DNA of 40,000 nucleotides. Origin: Chrysomallon squamiferum. Its lineage: Eukaryota; Mollusca; Gastropoda; Neomphalida; Peltospiridae. This document shows, in pieces, positions 29,130 to 37,600 of the stretch. The position numbers and the translations under genes are program-made. Position 1 is the first letter of the stretch, and each line of letters begins with the position of its first letter. The notes beneath the pieces are model-generated. The model ran no database searches. It was not told the DNA's origin and worked only from the letters and a program-made list of their open reading frames with translations. The DNA is taken from positions 11,837,951 to 11,877,950 of the forward strand of contig CM022678.1 of assembly GCA_012295275.1 (NCBI GenBank), written 5' to 3'.

Positions 29130-31377
29130 ACTATACATACACAAACACCTACAGATAAATACCAACACACACACACCTATACATACACAAACACCTATAG
29201 CAGTCATAGTACATGTGTAGATTCTCTTTAAATAGCAGTCATAGTAGATGTGTAGATTTTCTTTAACATAGCAGTCATAGTAGATGTGTAGATTCTCTTT
29301 AAATAGCAGTCATAGTACATGTGTAGATTCTCTTTAAATAGCAAATACATGTGTAGATCAAATAGTAGTCGTGTAGATTCTTCTTTTTAAATAGCAGTCA
29401 TAGTACATGTGTAGATTCTCTTTTAATAGCAGTCGTAGTACATGTGTAGATTCTCTTTAAATAGCAGTCATAGTACATGTGTAGATTCTCTTTAAATAGC
29501 AGTCATAGCAGATGTGTAGATTCTCTTTAAATAGCAGTCATAGTACATGTGTAGATTCTCTTTAAATAGCAGTCATAGTACATGTGTAGATTCTCTTTAA
29601 ATAGCAGTCATAGTACATGTGTAGATTCTCTTTTAAATAGCAGTCATAGTACATGTGTAGATTCTCTTTAAATAGCAGTCATAGTACATGTGTAGATTCT
29701 CTTTAAATAGCAGTCATAGTACATGTGTAGATTCTCTTTAAATAGCAGTCATAGTACATGTGTAGATTCTCTTTAAATAGCAGTCATAGTAGATGTGTAG
29801 ATTCTCTTTTAAATAGCAGTCATAGTACATGTGTAGATTCTCTTTAAATAGCAGTCATAGTACATGTGTAGATTCTCTTTAAATAGCAGTCATAGCAGAT
29901 TTCTCTTTTACATAGCAGTCATAGTACATGTGTAGATTTTCTTTCAATAGCAGTCGTAGTAGATTGTGTCAGAATTGAAAATTTAGTAGCCTGGTACTGA
30001 CTGACTGTTTGCTGCTGCTGTTGTTGTTGTTGTTCATTGTTATTGTTCTTGTTGTTGTGATTTTTCTTATTACTACAATTCTTCATCTTGTTTGTCTTTT
30101 TTCTTCTTCTTCCTCTGGTTATTATTATTATCATCATCATCATCATCATTCTTCATTATTGTCAGTTAAAACATGGTATGATAGACTAGAAATTGTGTTT
30201 ATAATATGAAAAGTTTTGGCCACTGCAGACAAAGAAATCTAAATTTAAATATAAATGGTTCAGTGATAGCTGTAGGAACACAGGAAGTTAAAACAAATTT
30301 TATCTCTTGTTTAAGCAGTATCTTCTACAAACCTTCTCAGGATGTTAAACAGTGTCTTGAAAGTCTACAAATATTTTTGAAGTTTTAAACTATCTTGAAA
30401 GTCTAGAAATATTTTCGAAGTTTTAAACTATCTTGAAAGTCTAGAAATGTTTTTGAATTTTAAAACAATGTCTTGAAAGTCTACAAATATTTTCAAATTT
30501 TTAAACTATCTTGAAAGTCTAGAAATGTTTTTGAATTTTAAAACAATGTCTTCAAAGTCGACATATTTTCAAATTTTTAAACTCTTGAAAGTCTAGAAAT
30601 ATTTTTGAATTTTTAAACAGACTTGAAATTACAAATATTCTAAATGTTTAAGCAATGCCTGTTTTAAGAAATAAGAGAATTGTCTGAATTAAGAAATAAG
30701 AGAATTTCTGAATTAAGAAATAAGAGAACTGTCTGAATTAAAGAAATAAGAATTAAGAACTGTCCTGAATTAAAGAATTCTCTGAATTAAGAAATAAGAG
30801 AACTGTCTGAATTAAGAAATAAGAGATTTGTCTGTTTTCTCTGACAGAACATGTCTGGCAGGTGACGATTCAGCCGAAGGGATTGGGCGTGTCAAAGAAC
30901 ATCCGCGGCAACTTCCGCCTCTGCCTGTCCAGTCAGTACATCAGCATCGTCAAGGTGAACTGCGACAAACCTCTGTACAAGTTTCAGGTAAATACCTATT
31001 AGAGGACAGGTGAGAAACTAGTTTACACGTGATGTTAACTTACTTACACGTGACGTTAACTTACTTACTCGTGACGTTAACTTACTTACTCGTGACGTTA
31101 ACTTACTTACACGTGACGTTAACTTACTTACACGTGACGTTAACTTACTTACTCGTGACGTTAACTTACTTACACGTGAAGTTAACTTACTTACACATGA
31201 TGTTAACTTACTTACCCGTAACTGACAGTGTTGACAGACAAAATATGAAATGCATTAGAAACTAAAAGAAAAGCATTAATACTATAATGATGACAGTAAT
31301 AAAAATACAACTACTACTACTACTATTACTACTGCTGCTACTTCTTTTACTACTACTACTACTACTACTACTACTAT

Positions 31378-31412
<35 letters not shown>

Positions 31413-31947
31413 ATAATAATAATAATAATAATAGTAGTAATGATACATGTACCTATTCTTACTGATTTTGTTTCAAAAACAAATTTTGGTCAAAACATTT
31501 ACCTGAAGTTCTGTGTGTCTTGTTATCAGTTGTGCAATTTAATAAAAATAAAAATGTAAAAATTAAACAGTTTGAAGAAGCATTTAAAATCTCTGACGTG
31601 CTGGCTTGTTGTTGTTGTTTTAAATGATGATGTCAGTGTGTATAAATGTTAATTTTCACTTTCTCAGTTAGCGACTGTCAGGTCTCTGGCTTACAGTGAC
31701 TGTCTGTTCAGGATGGAGGTGGGGAACTGGGCACCCACAGGGCGGGGGGAGCTCTGGATGAACGTGGAGGATTCTGTCATCGCAAAGAACATGCATGAAG
31801 CAATTCTCAAGTAGGTGACGGTTTGTTCAGTGAGGGCTGTGAACTGTTTGTTTACTGAGTCACAGAATTAGTTTTAAACTGTGACAGTCATTTATTATCA
31901 TGATAATACATACATACATACATACACACATACATACATACATACAT

Positions 31948-31978
<31 letters not shown>

Positions 31979-33241
31979 TGCATACATATATATACACACA
32001 CACATGCATGCATACATACATACACACACACACACACATACATACATACATATTAGGTATTACTGATGTATTCACTGTGTTGATTACTGTGAACTGACGA
32101 GACAAAATGGCCATGTTACACAGCAAAGTGGGACACATCTTTTGTCTGAAAGCAAACAACATTTTTATTTACTATCACTATTATTTATATTTGTTACTTT
32201 GTTACTATTATTATTATTACTACTGTCATTGCCATTGTAATGATCATAATTATTATTGTTATTGTTGTTATTTGTTTATTTTCAGCTGTATGACTGCGCA
32301 GGTAGACTACGAATCACTGGACGAACAGGTGAGATCATCTGAGTTGACCAGATCAGAGAGAAATCGATCAGGAAGTATGAATCATGGAGAGAGACCTCTG
32401 GGCGACGCCCGGCGATACACAATTAGTGACAACAGAACTCACAGGTAAACATTTGCACAGGTAAAGTTTAGAAATACACAGGTAAACTTTAGAAATACCC
32501 AGGTAAAGTTTAGAAACACACACTTAAAGTTTAGAAATTAAAGGTAAAGTTTAGAAATACACAGGTAAAGTTTAGAAATTACAGGTAAAGTTTAGAAATA
32601 CACAGGTAAAGTTTAGAAATTACAGGTAAAGTTTAGAAATACACAGGTAAAGTTTAGAAATTACAGGTAAAGTTTAGAAATACACAGGTAAACTTTAGAA
32701 ACACAGGTAAAGTTTAGAAACACACAGGTAAAGTTTAGAAATTACAGGTAAAGTTTAGAAATTACAGGTAAAGTTTAGAAATACACAGGTAAAGTTTAGA
32801 AACGGATAAAGTTTAGAAATTACATGGTTTAAAAGTTTAAAGAAAATACACAGGTAACATGTTTAAAACACAGATTTTTAAAATTACAGGTAAAACACAC
32901 AGTTTTTAGAAATACACAGATAAAGATTTTAGAAATTACAGGTAGAATATAGAAAAAATACATAAAGTTTAGAAATACACAGGTAAAGTTTAGAAATTAC
33001 AGGTAAAATATAGAAATACACTTTTAGAAATACACAGGCAAAAAGTTTAGAAATTACAGGTAAAATTTAGAAATACAGGTGAAACTAAATACATTTAAGT
33101 TTAAAATATAAAATTTTCAAAATGATTGAAATGAAGAGAATTTAGAAATACCGAGGAAAACTGACAGGTTAAACAAATAACTGATAGGTTAAACAAATAA
33201 TATGCGAGATAAAACAACAGTAGAGGTAATGTAACCATAGG

Positions 33242-33290
<49 letters not shown>

Positions 33291-33798
33291 ACACAGATAC
33301 ACAGATATACACACACAGACACACGCAGAGACAGTCACATAGACACATACACAGATACACACTCACGTAGAAACACAGATATACACACAAACACACACAC
33401 ACATATCTGTACATATGTTTATATCTACACTGGAAACTGGCAAAACTGGTCCCTGTTTATCCTGGAAACTGTTAACACCAGCCATGTTTTTAGTTCCATG
33501 TTTACATGTATACACTCTGTGTATTAAAACCCTCAGTTATTGGTTAATTACAATTTGACAGATTGTTAAAGATTTTTGAAGTTTAAAGAAGATATAAACA
33601 GTACAGTATATGCATGCATACATACATACATACATACATACATACGTACACACATACATATATGAAGGGAAGTAACTCTAATGTATTCTGAGTTTCTAAA
33701 ATGATGGCAATTTCTAAAAATCAGATTCTTTTTGAAACCAGACATTTTTTTAAGTTCAGGTTTTTCCAGTTTCCACTGCATGTGTGTATGTGTATATC

Positions 33799-33837
<39 letters not shown>

Positions 33838-36800
33838 ATGTATGTATATGTATATGTATTTATGTATGTATATATATGTATATGTATATATGTATTTATA
33901 TATATATATGTATATGTATATGATGGTAAAATAGCCAAACTAACAGGTAAAACAAGTATATATAATAAAAATAATTTGACAGGTAAAGCAATGACAAAAA
34001 TAACATTTCCAAACAGCTAAGATAACTAAATGCATTAAAACCTAATAAACCAGTGTTATACAGTCTGTCTGTGTGTTTTAAAACAGCTGTTTCAAATTGT
34101 TGTGTATTTCTGCCATGTTCAGTTGTGATATTTCTGTTTTCAGTCCGATTAGACAGAAATACTCAGTGGTACGAGTTCAGTTGTGACTCTTTCTGTTTTC
34201 AGTCCGATTAGACAGAAATAGTCAGTGGTACATGTTCAGTTGTGACTCTTTCTGTTTTCAGTCCGATTAGACAGAAATACTCAGTGGTATGTGTTCAGTT
34301 GTGACTCTTTCTGTTTTCAGTCCGATTTCAGTGGTATGTGTTCAGTTGTGACTCTTTCTGTTTTCAGTCCGATTAGACAGAAATACTCAGTGGTACGTGT
34401 TCAGTTGTGATATTTCTGTTTTCAGTCCGATTAGACAGAAACACTCAGTGGTACATGTTCAGTTGTGATATTTCTGTTTTCAGTCCGATTAGACAGAAAT
34501 AGTCAGTGGTAGGTGTTCAGTTGTGACTCTTTCTGTTTTCAGTCCGATTAGACAGAAATTCTGTTTTCAGTCCGATTAGACAGAAATAGTCAGTGGTAGG
34601 TGTTCAGTTGTGACTCTTTCTGTTTTCAGTCCGATTAGACAGAAACACTCAGTGGTACATGTTCAGTTGTGATATTTCTGTTTTCAGTCCGATTAGACAG
34701 AAATAGTCAGTGGTAGGTGTTCAGTTGTGACTCTTTCTGTTTTCAGTCCGATTAGACAGAAATACTCAGTGGTACATGTTCAGTTGTGATATTTCTGTTT
34801 TCAGTCCGATTAGACAGAAATAGTCAGTGGTAATTGTTCAGTTGTGACTCTTTCTGTTTTCAGTCCGATTAGACAGAAATACTCAGTGGTACGAGTTCAG
34901 TTGTGACTCTTTCTGTTTTCAGTCCGATTAGACAGAAATACTCAGTGGTACGAGTTCAGTTGTGACTCTTTCTGTTTTCAGTCCGATTAGACAGAAATAC
35001 TCAGTGGTACGTGTTCAGTTGTGATATTTCTGTTTTCAGTCCGATTAGACAGAAATAGTCAGTGGTACGTGTTCAGTTGTGATATTTCTGTTTTCAGTCC
35101 GATTAGACAGAAATAGTCAGTGGTAGGTGTTCAGTTGTGACTCTTTCTGTTTTCAGTCCGATTAGACAGAAACACTCAGTGGTACATGTTCAGTTGTGAT
35201 ATTTCTGTTTTCAGTCCGATTAGACAGAAATAGTCAGTGGTACTGAGTTCAGTTGTGACTCTTTCTGTTTTCAGTCCGATTAGACAGAAATACTCAGTGG
35301 TACGAGTTCAGTTGTGACTCTTTCTGTTTTCAGTCCGATTAGACAGAAATACTCAGTGGTACGAGTTCAGTTGTGACTCTTTCTGTTTTCAGTCCGATTA
35401 GACAGAAATACTCAGTTCGTCCGATGTCCTCAGTCAACATGAGTCGATCTGCAGCTGAGGCTGTGTCTACAGGGACCAGTCCTTGCACGTAAGTTATTCT
35501 ATGTCTATTATGAGACAGGGAACAGTCCTTGCACGTAAATTTACTATGGCTGTTATTGGACAGGGACCAGTCCTTGCACGTAAGTTATTCTATGTCTGTA
35601 ATTAGACAGGGACCAGTCCTTATATGTATTTTTACATGTTAATACACAGGGACCAGTCCTTGCAAGTATGTGTTTCTGCAACTGATTCTGAAACTGATTA
35701 TTATGTTTTTTGTTGAAATGTGTATAACATTTTACAGGCAGTAAAAATATAGTCTTTAGGTTTCTAAATAATTATTTTCATCCTTGTTCATAACTTGTTA
35801 GAAAACATAAATACTTTTTATATATTTCTAAATCACTTATTTGTTTGTTGGTTTATTTATTTATTTATTTATTTATTTATTATTAATTTTTTTTTAATTA
35901 ATAATTTATTTACTTAGCTGTTTATTTATTTTTATTTATTTTGTGTTATCATTATATCTGTGATGGTGTTCCATACATTTTATATAAATCTAGAACTTTT
36001 TATTGGTTTCTTTCTCGTTAAACTGTAAACAAAACTAAATAAATTGTATTGTGTGAAATGTTTTGAACTTTGACCTGTACAGTTTGTTTCTGCTTTCAGT
36101 CAGTCGTGTCTGCTGATCCAGGGATCACACCGGTTTCGGTCGGACAGCATGGATTCCAGGTCGTCACATCAGAGTGGATCAGTCGGTGCTGAATGCAACA
36201 TCAACTCCGCAGACTTCTTTGGGTAAACTTAGCTACAGTTAGTTGTCAACAACAACAACAACAACAGTAACGATGATTATAACTGTAGTGATAAAAAAAC
36301 AATAGTAATAATAATAAAAATGGAAATAATAATAATAATAATAATAATAATAGCAATTACAATTACAAGAAAAATACGATAATTATTGAAGAAAATAACA
36401 TAATAATAATAGCGATAATAATTGGTGATAAAAATAGTAACAATTACGATGGTGAAATAATAATAGTGATGATGATGCTAATATCAATAATAATGATAAA
36501 TAATCATAATAATGTTGAAAGTAGCAAAGAGTTGCAAAGTAATAATAACATTCAGAAACTTCACAGTGGTAAATAATAACAAATTAAATAATAATAATAA
36601 TAATAATGATATTTACAAAAGGTGTGATATAGCAGTGATGCAATGAAAAGTGTGTTTACAGATTTGTTTTACTTTCAGTGACAGCAGTGATGCAATGAAA
36701 AGTGTGTACAGATTTGTTTTACTTTCAGTGACAGCAGTGATGCAATGAAAAGTGTTTACAGATTTGTTTTACTGTTCAGTGACAGCAGTGATGCAATGAA

Positions 36801-37153
36801 AAGTGTGTTTACAGATTTGTTTTACTTTCAGTGACAGCAGTGATGCAATGAAAAGTGTTTACAGATTTGTTTTACTGTTCAGTGACAGCAGTGATGCAAT
36901 GAAAAGTGTGTTTACAGATTTGTTTTACTGTTCAGTGACAGCAGTGATGCAATGAAAAGTGTTTACAGATTTGTTTTACTTTCAGTGACAGCAGTGATGC
37001 AATGAAAAGAGTGTTTACAGATTTGTTTTACTTTCAGTGACAGCAGTGATGCAATGAAAAGAGTGTTTACAGATTTGTTTTACTTTCAGTGACTCGGGTT
37101 CGGAGCATGGAGAGAAGATAGATGAAGAAGACATGTCTGATGCAATGAAAAGT
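21262..37153 (+). CDS. IRS: Insulin receptor substrate (IRS), partial, PH and PTB domains, runs past window
   Basis: This cytoplasmic adaptor docks on activated insulin/IGF receptors and, when tyrosine-phosphorylated, recruits PI3K and other SH2 proteins. Recognised exons: 21262-21351 (PH start), 30848-30987 and 31668-31810 (IRS-type PTB), 32286-32444, 35393-35488, 36100-36222 and 37090 onward (Ser-rich tail). From the PTB exons on, phases join without a break. The PTB shows EHVWQV, QPKGLG, NIRGNFRLCL and WMNVEDSVIAKNMHEAIL, a close family match. The central PH exon (26815-27400) is tandemly repeated and contains stops, and the PH C-terminal helix was not found. YxxM docking motifs are expected further 3' and are not seen here. 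Several introns carry arrays copied from the adjacent exon edges. The gene is certain; its intactness is not. Confidence 0.85.
23031..23350. repeat. Dispersed repeat copy A with internal 17-bp expansion
   Basis: Shares flanks with 24363-24530: GAAGCTGGGATGTGCTAGAC, then CATATTTGTACACATCAC, later ATACAAATTAAATAATAAAT and TTATTAATATTCAC. At the point where copy B has a single GCATCACAAGATAA, copy A holds about nine units of AGAGAAGTCGCATCACA (23095-23232). Confidence 0.85.
24148..24206. repeat. TATAT pentanucleotide microsatellite
   Basis: About twelve TATAT units with one T-to-C change. Confidence 0.92.
24363..24530. repeat. Dispersed repeat copy B, unexpanded
   Basis: Same order of blocks as copy A, in the same orientation about 1.3 kb away, without the internal array. 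The pair may be an old segmental duplication or two copies of an unnamed mobile element; no terminal repeats were seen. Confidence 0.8.
24701..25966. repeat. 40-bp minisatellite, about 32 copies
   Basis: Unit CCTATGAAATGTGCTTCTAC plus ACACTTGTCACACACTTGTA. Copies in the right half are almost identical and those on the left more diverse, which suggests recent expansion from the right. It lies in the IRS intron. Open frames through it (MCFYTLVTH) are artefacts. Confidence 0.95.
25967..26814. other. IRS intron, unique AT-rich sequence
   Basis: No exon or transposon recognised. Confidence 0.5.
26815..27124 (+). repeat. Acceptor array: repeated 3' splice site plus start of IRS PH exon 2
   Basis: Three 75-bp copies (exon starts at 26823, 26898, 26973) each carry TTTGTTTTCACAG then ACAATGAAGAAGAAATTT. 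A diverged fourth at 27044 reads TTTTTGCAG then ACGATGAAGAAGAAG, and a fifth acceptor CTTTTGCAG ends at 27123. In phase with exon 1 the repeated exon start reads TMKKKF, the expected continuation of LRKLK in the IRS PH domain. Each of the first four copies runs into a stop within about 20 codons. Confidence 0.85.
27124..27400 (+). pseudogene. IRS: Disrupted IRS PH-domain exon 2
   Basis: In phase with exon 1 it reads TTEEKTFFHIHTRF and onward to LEY, then a stop at 27205; beyond the stop the same frame reads PSCFKINKKFTSR. Another frame reads RGFNINKKWDSKH. Both contain the (C)FNINKK-type core typical of IRS PH domains, so two overlapping, out-of-frame relics seem to be present. No reading gives a full PH domain. 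Either the true exon is missing or mis-assembled, or this allele is broken. Confidence 0.4.
27370..27655. repeat. 52-bp minisatellite with a GTGAGT donor-like site, about 5 copies
   Basis: Unit GAGTTCACGCAGGAACAGGA plus TAAATATGAGCATTACGGTG and AGTTTGAAATGT. Parts of the unit (TTCACGCAGGAACCAGGATA, GATAAATATGAGCAT) also occur in the disrupted exon just upstream. ACG/GTGAGT is a consensus donor, so the array looks like an amplified exon end. A 29-bp unit (GTCAGTAGGAATTGAACTAT-type) follows to 27750. Confidence 0.75.
27760..28814. other. IRS intron, mostly unique
   Basis: No exon recognised. A short duplicated block (AGATGTTTTATTATAAATTC) lies near 27775-27830, and a possible SINE head is at 28393. 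Confidence 0.5.
28393..28460 (+). mobile_element. Possible tRNA-derived SINE head remnant
   Basis: GGGAGATAGCTCAGAGCTCA resembles an A-box region and CAGTTCAAACC a B box, about 40 bp apart with CTGATCAGGAA between them, as in tRNA-derived SINEs. The acceptor stem does not pair, so it is not a functional tRNA gene. No tail was identified. Confidence 0.3.
28815..28864. repeat. GT microsatellite
   Basis: About 24 GT units. Confidence 0.95.
28978..29198. repeat. AC microsatellite within a larger repeat, 3-4 copies
   Basis: AC tracts of differing length alternate with CACCTACAGATAAATACCAA and CCTATACATACACAAA blocks, so whole microsatellite-plus-flank units were duplicated. Confidence 0.92.
29199..29965. 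repeat. 35-bp minisatellite, about 22 copies
   Basis: Unit AGCAGTCATAGTACATGTGT plus AGATTCTCTTTAAAT. Each copy contains TTCTCTTTAAATAG, an acceptor-like pyrimidine-AG sequence; no exon matching it was found. Confidence 0.95.
30008..30150. repeat. TTG, TTC and ATC trinucleotide stretches
   Basis: Imperfect GTT, CTT and ATC runs. Open frames on both strands are low-complexity. Confidence 0.85.
30370..30840. repeat. 38-bp and 25-bp minisatellites before the first PTB exon
   Basis: About seven copies of TCTTGAAAGTCTAGAAATAT-type units (30370-30640) are followed by GAATTAAGAAATAAGAGAAC-type units (30660-30835) that run into the acceptor at 30847. Unlike the other acceptor arrays, no exon bases are included. 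Confidence 0.85.
30848..30987 (+). CDS. IRS: IRS exon, first half of PTB domain
   Basis: Acceptor TTTTCTCTGACAG. It reads (E)HVWQVTIQPKGLGVSKNIRG then NFRLCLSSQYISIVKVNCDK and PLYKFQ. Entry phase is 1 and the donor CAG/GTAAAT is phase 0. It matches the first strands of IRS-family PTB domains. Confidence 0.95.
31022..31215. repeat. 21-bp minisatellite, about 9 copies
   Basis: Unit GTGACGTTAACTTACTTACW begins about 35 bp after the PTB exon donor. It is not an obvious copy of the junction. Since 21 is divisible by three, it keeps an open frame that is not a gene. Confidence 0.93.
31309..31436. repeat. ACT / AAT trinucleotide microsatellite
   Basis: About thirty-five ACT units with interruptions, then AAT units. 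Confidence 0.93.
31668..31810 (+). CDS. IRS: IRS exon, second half of PTB domain
   Basis: Acceptor TTTCTCAG. It reads LATVRSLAYSDCLFRMEVGN then WAPTGRGELWMNVEDSVIAK and NMHEAIL. This covers the phosphotyrosine-binding strands and the C-terminal helix. The first of two phosphotyrosine-contacting arginines known in human IRS1 (Arg212) aligns with R in TVRS; the second (Arg227, in EVGR) aligns with N. The donor AA/GTAGGT is phase 2. Confidence 0.95.
31908..32052. repeat. CATA / CA compound microsatellite
   Basis: CATA runs alternate with CA runs. Confidence 0.94.
32286..32444 (+). CDS. IRS: IRS exon, end of PTB and start of Ser-rich tail
   Basis: Acceptor TATTTTCAG. It reads (N)CMTAQVDYESLDEQVR then a Ser/Arg-rich stretch including NRSGSMNHGERPLGDARRYT. 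The donor CACAG/GTAAAC is phase 2, and a donor-containing array follows it at once. RRYT is a possible basophilic kinase site. Confidence 0.9.
32445..33075 (+). repeat. Donor array: about 20 copies of CAGGTAAAG in 20-21-bp units
   Basis: Starting at the exon donor (ACTCACAG/GTAAAC), tandem units of ACAGGTAAAGTTTAGAAATT and the ATAC variant repeat. Most contain a consensus 5' splice site. Decayed units continue to about 33150. Confidence 0.92.
33243..33290. repeat. CA microsatellite
   Basis: About 22 CA units, with CA-rich degenerate sequence to 33405. Confidence 0.93.
33410..34134. other. IRS intron with CATA and GTAT microsatellites
   Basis: No exon seen. CATA run at 33612-33660; GT then GTAT/TATA runs at 33798-33922. 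AAGGGAAGTAACTC at about 33665 resembles the inverse of the motif noted near 9820. Confidence 0.6.
34135..35392 (+). repeat. Acceptor array: about 23 copies of a 3' splice site plus exon start
   Basis: A roughly 60-bp unit carries TCTTTCTGTTTTCAG or ATATTTCTGTTTTCAG, then TCCGATTAGACAGAAATACT and CAGTGGTACGTGTTCAGTTG. The last copy leads into the true exon at 35393. Variant copies have AAATAG (an in-frame stop) or AAACAC instead of AAATAC; one copy near 34321 lost about 12 bp, and a shorter partial copy lies at 34558. Confidence 0.95.
35393..35488 (+). CDS. IRS: IRS tail exon after the acceptor array
   Basis: Reads (S)PIRQKYSVRPMSSVNMSR then SAAEAVSTGTSPC. The first base completes AGT from the previous exon, and the donor GCAC/GTAAGT is phase 2. 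I chose the last acceptor because upstream ones read into a TGA or TAG within about 14 codons unless spliced again. Confidence 0.85.
35468..35670 (+). repeat. Donor array: exon end plus donor, about 5 copies
   Basis: ACAGGGACCAGTCCTTGCAC plus GTAAGTTATTCTATGTCT recurs at about 35470, 35515, 35561, 35605 and 35645, with the last two copies decayed (CTTATATGTATTT, CTTGCAAGTATGT). The first three keep usable GT donors. Confidence 0.92.
35671..36099. other. IRS intron, AT-rich
   Basis: Nothing recognised except an ATTT run (35848-35882). Confidence 0.6.
36100..36222 (+). CDS. IRS: IRS tail exon
   Basis: Acceptor TTTCTGCTTTCAG. It reads (T)QSCLLIQGSHRFRSDSMD then SRSSHQSGSVGAECNINSAD and FF. The donor GG/GTAAAC is phase 2. 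Ser-rich, as expected for the IRS linker after the PTB domain. Confidence 0.85.
36240..36625. repeat. CAA / AAT-rich degenerate simple sequence
   Basis: A CAA run (36247-36266) and many imperfect AAT units. Confidence 0.85.
36628..37089 (+). repeat. Acceptor array: 52-bp unit, about 9 acceptors
   Basis: Unit TGACAGCAGTGATGCAATGA plus AAAGTGTGTTTACAGATTTG and TTTTACTTTCAG, with GTTCAG and GTGTAC variants. In phase with the previous exon each copy reads DSSDAMKS. The last acceptor (37088-37089) leads to the exon at 37090. Confidence 0.92.
37090..37153 (+). CDS. IRS: IRS tail exon, 3' end unclear
   Basis: Acceptor TTACTTTCAG. It reads (G)DSGSEHGEKIDEEDMSD then AMKS, where the reading merges back into the array unit. 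No convincing donor is visible. The original exon may have been split by the repeat expansion, or it continues outside the window. Confidence 0.6.
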
Positions 37154-37600
37154 GTGTTTACAGATTTGTTTTACTGTTCAGTGACAGCAGTTGTTGTTTT
37201 GATGCAATGAAAAGTGTTTACAGATTTGTTTTACTTTCATTCTTGGTGTAAAAGTGATGCAAAAAATTGTGTTTACAGATTTGTTTTTGTTTTTGTGTCA
37301 GTGAAAGCAAAATGATGCAATGAAAAGTTGTTTAAAAGATTTGTTTTACTTTCAGTGACAGCAGTGATGCAAAAAGAAAAAATATTGTTTACAGATTTGT
37401 TTTACTTTCATTCTTGGTAAAAGAAACAAAATGATGCAATGAAAAGACTTGTATGTTGTGTTTTCTTGGTGTAAAGATTTGTTTTACTTTCAGTGACAGT
37501 TGTTGATTTGCAATGAAAAGAAACAAAATATTGTTTACAGATTTGTTTTGTTTTCAGTGTCATTCTTGGTGTAAAAGATGGAAAAGATAGATGAAGAAGA
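37154..37600. repeat. Transition zone between the 52-bp and 68-bp arrays
   Basis: Hybrid units combine TGATGCAATGAAAAG and ACAGATTTGTTTTACTTTCA with TTCTTGGTGTAAAAG. An exon-like scrap at 37578-37608 (GGAAAAGATAGATGAAGAAG) repeats the coding segment at 37108-37139 with small indels. Confidence 0.85.
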
